From Amphibalanus amphitrite (taxonomy: Eukaryota > Arthropoda > Thecostraca > Balanomorpha > Balanidae): 64,000 nucleotides of DNA. Positions 24,101 to 31,489 of this stretch are shown here, in pieces (the stretch's first letter is position 1; every line of letters begins with the position of its first letter). Under the pieces are notes generated by a model. The model was given only the letters and a program-made list of their open reading frames with translations. It was not told where the DNA came from and searched no databases. The stretch spans positions 1 to 64,000 of the forward strand of contig NW_024883413.1 in assembly GCF_019059575.1 (NCBI RefSeq). The letters run 5' to 3'. The translations under genes and the position numbers were made by a program.

Positions 24101-27100
24101 GCTACCTTCGGCCCCACCAGATGTTGCTGACATTAGCAGCCTGAGTTCAAAGGCATAACGTGGTAACCAACCCTACCTCGGAGCCAGGCCGGCAGCCGGT
24201 CAGGCCGAGCTACCGTTATCCAATCGGTCACGTGAAGCCGGCATGGTATTTGTGGAAAGCTAGCTTAACGCTGAGCTGCATCAACAGGCGAACAGACGAG
24301 ACCTGTCAAAACATAATCAGTAGGGTTAGATTATGGATATGTCTGGTTGACAGTCTTGAGATCATGTTGAATGATGAATGGATGTTTGTTTATTCTAGGT
24401 GACAAGTTTGTGAGAACTTTGGGTTTTCTGTGGTTAACAAAGTGGTCATGTGGTTGTCACATTTCCCCGTGACGATAAATTGGATGCAAAATACCTACTG
24501 CGGTTAAAGCCTCTTGCAGAGGACAATTAAAGTGAAACTCATTCGTTCATGGTAAGCCGACTGTATGTGACCCTACTTCATGCATGTGACCTTAATTCTC
24601 CACTTTTTAATTTGATTAATGACTTAAACCTCACATTAGTGTTATACAGCTCACCCTGAACCCCCGATGGCCCTGACCTTGTCCTTCGGTCCATGTTTAC
24701 GACCAATGTACTTTTGTGCCGTCACCGCTCTGAGTCACCGTGAACTCGGCGTCAATAGAAGCGGCTTCTGTGAACTACCCGACCGAGACTATCCAATCCC
24801 CACGCCCATGTCAACGACAGCGAACGCTAACTACCGTACAAGGTCACATCACCGGGCTATTCAAGCAGTCACGGACGGGGTCGAACGCTGATAGTGATGA
24901 ATCACGCACAGTTTAGCTGTCGTGAGATTCGCTGTTGTCAGGGATTCGCACTTGATTCGAACAGTAAGGTGACAAGGAGGGAAAGGGCTCGAGTTATGCA
25001 TCATGTATTGACTTGTCACGTTGAAAGCTCTAAGCCATGCGTTTTACAACGGCCTTTTATGCTGTAAAGTGTCGCGACATGCACTTCGTGACAGTGAGTC
25101 ACGGTTCATAAACTCTGTACGTGATCGGTACGGAGGTCACCTGTGACACATTTAATATTCACGTCTTTGTTTCTTGGAGCATGACCTGCAGCGTGACACT
25201 GCTTGTTGCGCGCTTTTAAATCCTAGCTTGTGTCCCGTGCCTTCGGTCACCGTCTGTCTGTGACCACTGACCAGTGACCTATGACCGATGGCTGATGACC
25301 ATTGTTGACGTTTGTTCCTTGACCTATGACTAATGTCGCCCTGTTTCCCCTCCGGCAGACCCCGACGGGCAAGTCCGGCGGCTCGTGCAGCGATGGCTCC
25401 ATGCTCTCCATCTATAGCTCCGGCACCGGCACCGGCACGGATGATGACATCTTCGGACCACTCTCAGACAACTCGAGTCGTGTGTCGCTCTCCCGTGACC
25501 AAGGTGAGGCCAACTCAACTCACACTCAACTCACTCTAAACTCAGCAGCGTCCACTGTTTGGTTAGTGAGATCACTCAGCCTCAACTGATAAGGTGCTAG
25601 CTGCTCACCCGTGTGCTCAATCGAAATCGGCGTGAGAATCGTCTGATTTCGCTGCTGTCGATAGCATCGTCTGACATCGGTATGGTCGTCAGAGCCGAAC
25701 CGAAAGTCTTGGGAACTGGTAACGAAAGAGGTTTGATAAACCATGAGACATGAAACGTCAAACGGTCATCAAATGTCCACTATAGCGTTTCACATCGAAT
25801 GGGCTGTCCTTGGTGATAAATCGGTGATCGCTAGCGTGTGTCCTAGATCTTTCAACGCTTCCAACCCGCTACAGCGCCACATGGACCGCTACTGACCCGT
25901 GTCGGGTGGCGTATCTGACCCTCTTATCTGATGGCTTGCAATGAACAGCGTGATGGCTTTGTGTGATCTCTCACAGAGCTACGCTGAACGTGCACACCAG
26001 GAGCTTTTTTTCTGAATAGCCGTCATAGCGCTTTTATCGTCATATTTTTGTGTAAATGTCATAACTTTTTTAATTTTAACGGTATGATATATTCGTAGTA
26101 AGAATAATAACCAACTGTATCATATATTTGGTTGATATGGAGCTTCCGTGGTGTATTTCGTTTTCTTTTATGAATATCTTCATTCCCTATGTTTTTTGTA
26201 ATTAATTTACTAAGGGACCATAATTCTATCCCATGCTCAGTGCTCACCCTCACAACGCCTTCTCCCCGTCTTCCAGACTCTGCGGAGCCGCGTCCCCCGG
26301 GTGTACTGAGCCACGCCGCGGCCAAACACAGGATCGCAGTGCGACCCAAACGGAACCACGGGGCGTCCCGACCGCGTCGTCCGGCCGCCGCGGCCAGTCT
26401 GCCGGCCACTGTTGAAGAGGAGGGAGCTGAACAGTCGCCGCCGGCTGGAAAGACGGAGGAACGGAACGGCGGCAACGCTGACCAGGGTGAGATGTAGGGG
26501 TGGATGGTAAGGTTGAAAAAAGGCATGTGTTGTGCGGTAGGGCACAGTGTGGCTGGAGATGTGACAAACGCATGTTGAGGGATGAAATGGGAGTTGTCCA
26601 AGCTGAATGCTGGTTTAGTAAAGTAGGAGGTGACGAACTCGATGATGGCCGACGTAACAATCTTGACAGGTTGCGTAATGGGCATCGTGACACGCCGTTA
26701 TGGATCATGGCATTGTGACGGTCGTGATTATCATGACCGTGTTCAGACCGGTCCGTGACTTTAAGTCACGTTATATGGAGGGGAAGGTCGAGGCTGTGCC
26801 GGCTTTGGCGGCTTCTGCAGGAGCATTAAACGGCTTCTGTCTCGTGGGCTAGCTCTGATTCGTTTGATCTGTTTTAGTCCGTGCTGGCCCTGATCTGATT
26901 CGATTTAGGTCGGTTCTGTCACGGCTTTCGGTAGTGGTTTTATCGTAGCATGACGTGTTAAATTGTGGTTCAATTAAGGTCAAGTGCAGGGTAGTGCGGA
27001 GGCTAACAGCTATTCAATTTTGATAAAAAAAAATCGGACGTAAGTTCTAACTAGTTGCGATGTCTCTTTTGTTGCCGAGCTACTTGGCAGTTATTTTTTA

Positions 27101-30100
27101 AGCATCTAACTGTTCATGGCCCCCAGACTATCCCTCCGCGTCGTTTCTTCAATAAGTTCAACCTTCGCAATAAAGTCTGTCATGATTGGCCAGTGTTCCG
27201 TTCAAACATGTGTCTGTTTGTTGCTATCCATCATGTCACCTCTGACACCGTCTCTCCCTGTGCCCACAGGTGCTCCCGCCGCCGGCACCGAGCGTGGTCG
27301 GGCCACCCTCCCCGCCGCCGGGGTCGCCGAGCGTGCCACTCCCGTGCAGCGCTCCCGCTCTACAATCGCCGATCGTCGCCTGCGTGACCTGTCACCGCGC
27401 AAACTCTGGGGTCGGGACACCTCGGAGCCGGCCCCGGAGAAGAAGTCGGAGGGCGGCTTCTTTAGCCGTCTGTTCGGCTCCCGGCGCAGTGGAAGGAAAC
27501 GTAAGACTGGGAAAGAGACAGAGGAGGCACCGCGTCCCCAGCCGCGCAGCGATGTCTCTCAGGAGGACAAAGAGAAGCGGGAGGCGGTCGTCAAGGCGCC
27601 CGAGCCGGAGCCGGCTCGACCTCCGGTGTCCCTGGAGAGCGTTCGCTCGGCGCCGCCGGCAGAGGTCGCCTCAGAGCCGGACGTGGTGGACAAACCTCCA
27701 GAGAACCCCGTGGTGAAGGAGAGAAAACAGTCAGCGGCTGCTCTGGCCAGGGAGATGAAGGAGGCCGGTCTTCTGGCGGCCAGGAGGGAGGAAATGGCTC
27801 GCGCCGAGGAGGACAAGGCTCCGGCCAGTCCTCAGGAGGAGGAAGTGCGACAGGAGGAGCAGGCTCAGAGGTCACCTGAGGTCACTGTTCGTCCTCGGTC
27901 GATACTCCGCACGGGGTCACGGTCGGTGTCACAGGGCAGTGAGGGTGCTGAGCAGTCCGAGCCGCCGGCTCCCAAAACGTCAGTTGACGATGAGCCGCGG
28001 TCGCTGGAGTCGATCCCTGACCAAGAGACACCCGCCGAGGTCGCTCCTGTGGAGATCAATCCCGAGGAGCCGGAGGAGAATGATCAGGAGCAGTCGCAGG
28101 AACAGGAGGAGCATGAGGAATCCCCGCCTGTTCTCAGACGCCGCCGGGAGACTCCTGAGAGGACGGAGGAGGAACGTTCCTCTCCGCTTCGTCGCAGCTC
28201 AGGCAGTCAGAAGCTCTCCTGGATGGAGGAACTGCGTCGGTCTCCACCTCGAGAGGCATCAACAGGCTCTGGCCACGAGCTGAGAAAGACTTATGTGAAG
28301 GAGGCTAGGTCTTCCTCTTCTGGTGAGGAGGAGGTACAGCGAACGCCGTCTTGGGTGAAAGAGGAACAGCGGAAAACTCCGCCATCGTCTGGGCATGAAC
28401 TTCGTAAGACTTGGATCAAAGAACAGCCAAAGACGCCGCCAGCTGAAGAAAAGACAAAAACGACCCCGCCGTGGGTGAAAGATGAACTGAGGAAGTCTCC
28501 TCCGCCTCTCGCGGCGGAGGAGGACAGGCCTCCCACCCCGCCCTGGATTACAGAGGAACTGCAGAGGGCCTCGATGCCACCGAGCGGCCCGTCTTCAATG
28601 GTCCCTCTGCGACCGGCGCGGGCTAAACCGGTCCGTCGTCCGGCCAGCAGCGCCGACCCGACCCTATCCGCCCCCGGTGGCTCCCCACCAGGCGGCCACG
28701 CTCTCTTCCCGTCACAGCCGACAGCGGCGCAGCGCCGACGCGCCTCTGCGCTGGTGTTTGGCGGCGCTGAGCCCGCTCCCCCGCCAGACTCTGGCCCACG
28801 CTCTCTGGACTCTGCCATGCTGCTGGCTGCCGACCGCACTGAGCCGGTGGAACTGCCCCGCCCGGCCCCCGCCGCCGACCCCGCAGTCAGTGCCGCTGAC
28901 AGCGCGAGGATCGGCGAGGGGTGTGACGAGGTGGCTGCTTCCCCGGCTGGCTCGTCTGAGAGGCTGAGTGGTACCAGCAGTGAGGTCGAGGTAGAGCGGG
29001 GGAGTTCGGAGGCCAGCGAGAACGGAAAGAGTGAGGAGGATGTGAGCAGGAGTGGCAGCTCGGAGTCGGTTGTGGAGGCGAAGGTGGAAGGGTCGCGGGA
29101 TTCGGTTGGTCAGGAGAGCGACCGCGAGGAAACCGGCAGTGGACGCCCGGAAAGCGCGTCCAGCAGCAAAGCGAGCGATCGGTCCGGATCGAGAAAGAGT
29201 CTGGCAGAGAGTGTTGAGAGCGCCGCTTCGGATAGTGGACGGTGTGACGATCTCATCAACCAAGAGACGTCCATTCTCTCTACTTCTCCGGCGACACAGG
29301 ACAGGCCTGACGTTCCGGTGAAGCCGAGGACGACCTCAGAGACGGAGCCTGCCGTCCGTTCAGCAGACGCTCCCCCTTCGTCTCCCTCCTCAGAGGCGTC
29401 CCGACACTCGCCAGTTGAGAGGACCTCGTCGGGGGAGGAGGGTGACAGGACGCCCGAGTTTATGAGGGTTCATCTGCATCGGGTGGAGACGCCGTCAGCC
29501 ATGACCACACAGGTGGTGGTGCCCAAACCAAAACCGAGGGAGAGCCTCTCCAAACCGACAGCGAAAGCTGAGGAGAAGGAGAAGGCAGAGGTAATGGCGG
29601 AGAAAAAGGTGGACGCTAAGAAAAATGAGAAAAAGGCGGATGCTAAACCTGACCACAAGTTTGATTGCATGACAAATGATATCCCAGAGGTTGTGCTCGT
29701 TGAGAAGCACAGCCCCCGTCAGTCTCGTGCTAGCACCCAGTCAGATCACGAGGACAGTGTGGGCAGTACCGTCAAGACGGAGTCTGAGGCACCCGCGTCT
29801 CCGAAGAGCCATAAGGCAGCGCCGGAGGTACCGGCCCGCCATGTCCTCTCCTCGGTGAGGACGCCGGAGTCCTCCCGGAATTCCTCCCTGGGCAGACAGA
29901 GCACACAGGACTCGGATGATTCAGAGCCTGTGGTGCTGCGTCGAAGGCCCCCGCCACCCGCCGCCGCTGCCACCAGCACTTCCCCCGACTCTGAACTCCT
30001 AAAGGTGTTCAAACGGCGCTCTCTGAAGTCAGTCAACTCTGAGGAGTCGGCGCCGAAACTATCGACACCCACCTCGCCAGTTGAGGACCCACTGCGGGTG

Positions 30101-30951
30101 TCGACTGAAGAGAAGGACTCGGACCGACCCAAACCTGCGGCGGAGACTGCGTCTGTCTCGCCTTCAGAGGCGCGTTCAGTCTGGAACCAACGCTCCGTAA
30201 GCATGCCGGTCGGCGGACCGAAGAGCCCGACGGTCCGAGAGGCGGGACCGCCTTCCATCGGTCCGATACCGACCGAGACCGCGCCGGTCCGGCCGGAGAG
30301 ACCCGAGAGACCGCGGAAACCGGCACCGCCCACCCAGCCGCGCCCGTCGCCCTCGGCGGCTGTTACAGACACCCCCGCTGTGGTGACTGAACCACCGCGT
30401 GTCAAGGCGACCCCCGAGACCCCTCGCTCGGTGTCGGCGGCCTCAGCGGCGGCCGGGCCCAGTGGGGAGCACAGGCGGTCGGTTCAGCCCGAGGAGGGAG
30501 CGCCGACTGCCGACTGGCTAAAACTGGTCCGGGAGAGAAGGGAACAGCGCGAGCAGAGGGAGCAGCAGACCATGCGCAAACTGGGACACAAGGAGATCAT
30601 CATTGAGGTGAGTAAAAGGAAGGTGACACGAACGTCATTTGTATCAGGTGCTACTTTTAAATTTCCATTGCAATTTATCATACGAGTATACCTATTGTTT
30701 TGATATTTCATTTAAACTGACCTTGTAAGTTCAACAATGGAATGGCTCTGCCGAGATGACTCTTGGGGTTGAGCGGTATGCTGCTAGTCTCTCTCAACGT
30801 CTATATAACTGGTCACTGGGTCTTGAACCTCCAGTAACCGATATTGTCTTTCCCACAGCCCGACACCCTGGCACCAGCCCGCGCGCCGGCCCCTCGCAGC
30901 TCGCGCGTCCTCGAGATGGCCAACACCTTCCAGAAGCTGCAGCCCACGTGA
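3..30951 (+). CDS. CRACD: CRACD-like actin regulator (DUF4592 family), 5'-truncated gene
   Basis: Split gene with coding exons 3-105, 479-622, 18691-18801, 25359-25503, 26277-26486, 27270-30607 and 30859-30951. From 479 onward the exons join in one frame. CRACD proteins bind and inhibit actin capping protein and so favour filament growth; that role is family knowledge. Seen here: an early SHDSIF motif like the one near the N-terminus of vertebrate CRACD, a segment LSHAAAKHRIAVRPK matching the conserved basic block of the family, a very long Ser/Pro/Glu-rich tail, and a late LLKVFKRRSLK motif. The gene starts before the window. Alternative first exons are proposed at about 7.0 and 14.5 kb and an alternative start at 18670. 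CARMIL or other capping-protein interactors are a less likely alternative identity. Confidence 0.75.
479..622 (+). CDS. CRACD: CRACD-like exon with SHDSIF motif
   Basis: The acceptor ttttcctacag is followed by a 48-codon open exon, then the donor ggcg|gtgagt. The product reads VREGQLVPNKYRLSMSHDSIF and continues with a Gly/Ala/Ser-rich stretch (SIPSLPSSSSRLA). SHDSIF followed by acidic or small residues is a hallmark of the N-terminus of CRACD/CRACDL proteins. The exon ends in phase 0, the phase at which exon 18691 begins. Confidence 0.7.
623..1053 (+). other. CRACD intron start, no recognised feature
   Basis: Intronic DNA between the donor at 623 and the mariner element. I see no coding signal, RNA gene or clear repeat in it. 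Confidence 0.6.
1770..4810. mobile_element. 3,041-bp non-autonomous hAT-like insertion inside the mariner
   Basis: It is flanked by the 8-bp direct repeat CTCTGCAC (1762-1769 and 4811-4818), the target-duplication length of hAT elements. The ends begin CAAGG (left) and, read inward on the other strand, CAGGG (right), both fitting the hAT terminal consensus YARNG. Just inside are imperfect matching blocks (CGCTCC followed by AAAAA..TGG.AACAA on both sides). I see no transposase ORF. It contains a large fold-back at 2431-2592; the rest (2593-4810) has no recognisable gene. Confidence 0.8.
2431..2592. repeat. Perfect 74-bp-arm fold-back palindrome
   Basis: The left arm 2431-2504 and right arm 2519-2592 are exact reverse complements over 74 bp, around a 14-nt spacer. 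It lies within the hAT-like insertion. Its exactness implies recent formation or ongoing homogenisation. It may be a nested fold-back MITE; I found no clear target duplication. Confidence 0.9.
5491..7030 (+). promoter_or_regulatory. CpG-rich region before alternative first exon
   Basis: The segment 6480-6700 is strongly CpG-rich (for example 6497-6640, dense in GCGCG and CCGCCG) relative to its flanks and lies about 350-550 bp upstream of the candidate first coding exon at 7031. Degenerate GGTCTGGTGCTGGTC-like repeats occupy 6100-6400. Function as a promoter is inferred from CpG content and position; no TATA box was recognised. Confidence 0.35.
7031..7198 (+). CDS. CRACD: Candidate alternative first exon A of CRACD-like gene
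   Basis: The ATG at 7031 opens 56 codons (MTLPSFITPPPLNGPAFGDM, then NNITTLPVDCF...) ending at the donor ccca|gtgagt in phase 0. That matches exon 18691, so splicing would give an in-frame alternative N-terminus. No acceptor is evident just before it, which favours a first exon. The encoded sequence is not one I recognise. It could be a lineage-specific N-terminus or a spurious ORF. Confidence 0.45.
7199..13900 (+). other. Long CRACD intron segment without recognised genes
   Basis: About 6.7 kb in which I see no convincing exon, RNA gene or complete transposon. Only short ORFs without family resemblance occur. It holds a degenerate tandem repeat near 12.5-12.7 kb. Confidence 0.5.
12565..12668. 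repeat. 65-bp-period tandem duplication
   Basis: A 39-bp block starting CCTTCTAACC occurs at 12565-12603 and 12630-12668 with few differences, giving a 65-bp period. A weaker third copy (CTGCTGATGAATGCTGACCG) lies just upstream near 12500-12535. Confidence 0.75.
13920..14320 (+). promoter_or_regulatory. CpG-rich promoter region with CRE, alternative first exon B
   Basis: A CpG-dense block (13920-14160) contains a consensus cAMP-response element TGACGTCA at 13961-13968 and a (CGG/GGC) run at about 14017-14046. It is followed by a region with recurring GACTGACGTC-like words that would be 5' leader. It lies directly before the candidate first exon at 14489. Promoter identity is inferred. Confidence 0.45.
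14489..14662 (+). CDS. CRACD: Candidate alternative first exon B of CRACD-like gene
   Basis: The ATG at 14489 (a second at 14492) opens 58 codons (MMRELGPPLQSAAMTMLWVN...) to the donor ctccag|gtaggt in phase 0, matching exon 18691. The frame is open upstream to 14321 without another ATG, as expected of a leader. It lies downstream of a CpG/CRE region. The peptide matches no family I know; a coding role is inferred from phase, donor and promoter context. Confidence 0.45.
15519..15560. repeat. 15-bp perfect inverted repeat
   Basis: ACAGCAAAAGTAAGT at 15519-15533 is the exact reverse complement of 15546-15560, with a 12-nt loop. The origin is not clear. Confidence 0.8.
16070..16209. repeat. Imperfect ~140-nt fold-back hairpin
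   Basis: Left arm (CTTCCCAACC...AAAATGCAATTTTATTCACC) and right arm (GGTGAATAAAACGCATTTT...GGTCGGGAAT) pair along about 55 nt with scattered mismatches. The apex GGACC..GTGCC/GGCAC..GGTCC forms a second stem. It could be a fold-back MITE or a hairpin RNA source; nothing else supports the latter. Confidence 0.7.
17690..17850. repeat. C-rich pyrimidine tandem repeat
   Basis: Repeats of CCGCCTGTC / CCGCCCG words dominate the plus strand; the minus strand is G-rich in GGCGGGC runs. It produces long, meaningless Pro/Arg ORFs on both strands. Secondary-structure potential (G-quadruplex or i-motif) is inferred. Confidence 0.7.
18446..18690 (+). promoter_or_regulatory. CRE plus TATA core promoter and leader before exon 18691
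   Basis: TGACGTCA (18446-18453) is followed immediately by a TATA-like CTATAAG (18455-18461). About 210 bp downstream, the ATG at 18670 reads MSLFVSQ straight through the intron-exon junction into the 18691 exon in frame. The leader carries three copies of GTGTTTGTGAGA (18585, 18601, 18621). This suggests a fourth, unspliced alternative start for the CRACD-like gene. Inference from motif spacing and frame. Confidence 0.45.
18691..18801 (+). CDS. CRACD: CRACD-like exon (acidic SGLPRSP segment)
   Basis: The acceptor tttgtctcacag is followed by 37 codons in phase 0, AELRSVLTKKRGDDVDDDSG then LPRSPATPPDGPLHTSK, up to the donor aag|gtgagg. This is the exon onto which all candidate first exons splice in phase. 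The acidic patch and SP-rich end resemble the linker between the N-terminal and basic blocks of CRACD proteins. Confidence 0.7.
18802..21221 (+). other. CRACD intron, no recognised feature
   Basis: No exon, RNA gene or complete mobile element recognised before the TTAA-flanked element at 21226. Confidence 0.5.
21226..21755. mobile_element. TTAA-flanked MITE A
   Basis: Perfect 17-bp terminal inverted repeats (AGGAAAAGGGCCACCTT at 21226-21242, reverse complement at 21739-21755) are bordered by TTAA on both sides (21222-21225, 21756-21759), as for piggyBac-type insertion. It is 530 bp with no transposase. It contains TGACGTCA near 21414 and a CCAATCA. Its termini resemble those of the element at 44580-45069 (11 of 17 positions). 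Confidence 0.8.
22785..22818 (+). promoter_or_regulatory. Five directly repeated (A/G)GGTCA-type half-sites spaced by 1 nt
   Basis: CGGTCA, GGGTCA, AGGTCA, GGGTCA and GGGTCA start at 22785, 22792, 22799, 22806 and 22813, each separated by one base, which is the DR1 spacing bound by RXR/USP- and HNF4-type receptors. It could equally be a 7-bp minisatellite with no function. Confidence 0.5.
25261..25302 (-). promoter_or_regulatory. Second DR1-spaced heptamer array, opposite orientation
   Basis: TGACCNN heptamers start at 25261, 25268, 25275, 25282 and 25296, with a degenerate TGGCTGA at 25289. Read on the minus strand these are GGTCA half-sites at 7-nt period. The array ends about 55 bp before the acceptor of exon 25359. 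Confidence 0.5.
25359..25503 (+). CDS. CRACD: CRACD-like exon (Ser/Gly/Asp segment)
   Basis: The acceptor cctccggcag leads to TPTGKSGGSCSDGSMLSIYS and then a GTGTGTDDDIFGPLSDNSSRVSLSRDQ segment. The donor caag|gtgagg leaves phase 1. Phase and reading frame fit both neighbours. CSDGSMLS followed by an acidic cluster is the kind of phosphorylatable linker seen in this family. Confidence 0.75.
26277..26486 (+). CDS. CRACD: CRACD-like exon with CPI-type capping-protein motif
   Basis: The acceptor gtcttccag, in phase with exon 25359, encodes DSAEPRPPGVLSHAAAKHRI followed by AVRPKRNHGASRPRRP and an acidic tail; donor accagg|gtgaga region, phase 1. The block H-x4-RPK followed by a basic stretch and Pro resembles the capping-protein-interaction consensus LxHxTxxRPK(6x)P and the DUF4592 core. 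The match is partial: the Thr is Ile and the Pro spacing is off by one. Confidence 0.78.
27270..30607 (+). CDS. CRACD: CRACD-like giant low-complexity exon
   Basis: 1,112 codons, entered in phase 1 after tgcccacag and left in phase 0 at gag|gtgagt. The open frame extends 5' into the intron (to 27116), but the true exon begins GAPAAGTERG. Order of features: basic GFFSRLFGSRRSGRKRK block; Glu-rich region; a run of Trp-centred motifs (28204-28580); long Ser/Glu/Pro-rich disordered stretches; a Lys/Glu-rich segment near 29560-29660; LLKVFKRRSLKSVN (30000); ARSVWNQRSVSMP; and a final charged helix WLKLVRERREQREQREQQ. The antisense frames are also long and open but show shadow composition. Confidence 0.85.
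30608..30858 (+). other. Last intron of CRACD-like gene
   Basis: Short intron with GTGAGT donor and ctttcccacag acceptor. Nothing else seen. Confidence 0.7.
30859..30951 (+). CDS. CRACD: CRACD-like terminal exon
   Basis: Entered in phase 0 it reads PDTLAPARAPAPRSSRVLEM then ANTFQKLQPT and stops at 30949-30951. A different frame is open to 31037, but phase 0 from the previous exon selects the shorter product. The SSRVLEMANTFQKL ending looks like a short conserved helix. Confidence 0.75.
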   Translation, partial: PDTLAPARAPAPRSSRVLEMANTFQKLQPT

Positions 30952-31467
30952 CCAGCTGGCTGAACCGCCGCCACCGCCGCGCCGAGTCACGTGACCGCCC
31001 CGGTGCGGCCGCACCCAAAGACAGACTGCGGGAGTGAGAGTTACGAGTGCTGCGTGTGCCGGGTGGGACGAGAAGTGTTCCCGGCGCGGCGCCTGCCCGC
31101 GCGTGGTCCCATACCCAACCCATCCGTCGCCTTACTGTTGCTTTGCTGAAAGACTTTATCGTTTAAGAAACGCACTTGGTGCGCGGCGCGAGTGTTTTAA
31201 TGAACGTTGATGACTGAGTGATTGTATTGGCGGTGCTGTTACCGCTACTGAAGCTACTGCGAACAAGTGGGGACGCCTCAGCCGAGCTGGTTAATGAGCC
31301 GGTCGGGTCTAGCTGCACACGGGGCGGGGCTCGGCGGAATTAATCGTGTAACCGTCATATGCTTACCGAGTGTGATTAAGTGCATTACTGAGCGCTCGAC
31401 GCCGAGCGCTGCTGGAGTATCGCCAAGTTTCTCGGCAATATCTTTACTGTGATTGTGACGCGACGTG

Positions 31468-31473
31468 AATAAA
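31468..31473 (+). terminator. Poly(A) signal AATAAA
   Basis: The first canonical AATAAA after the CRACD-like stop codon, giving a 3' UTR of about 0.5 kb. Plausible 3' end of the gene; the actual cleavage site cannot be seen. Confidence 0.5.
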
Positions 31474-31489
31474 ATAGCGTGCGAGAATT

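Larger units (their letters stand above)
21760..25358 (+). other. CRACD intron with DR1-like arrays
   Basis: No exon recognised. Two arrays of nuclear-receptor-like half-sites, at 22785-22818 and 25261-25302, are listed separately. A CpG-rich patch lies at 22560-22740. Confidence 0.5.

Noticed and set aside
27116-27269. Extension of the CRACD-like giant ORF upstream of 27270
   Set aside because: It precedes a strong acceptor (tgcccacag), and the phase from exon 26277-26486 enters exactly at 27270.
29746-30405. 219-residue ORF antisense to the CRACD-like giant exon
   Set aside because: Composition is the mirror of a Ser/Pro/Glu-rich GC-rich exon; no motif and no splice signals of its own.
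30952-31037. Longer reading of the last CRACD-like exon
   Set aside because: It is in a frame that the phase-0 junction at 30859 does not use.
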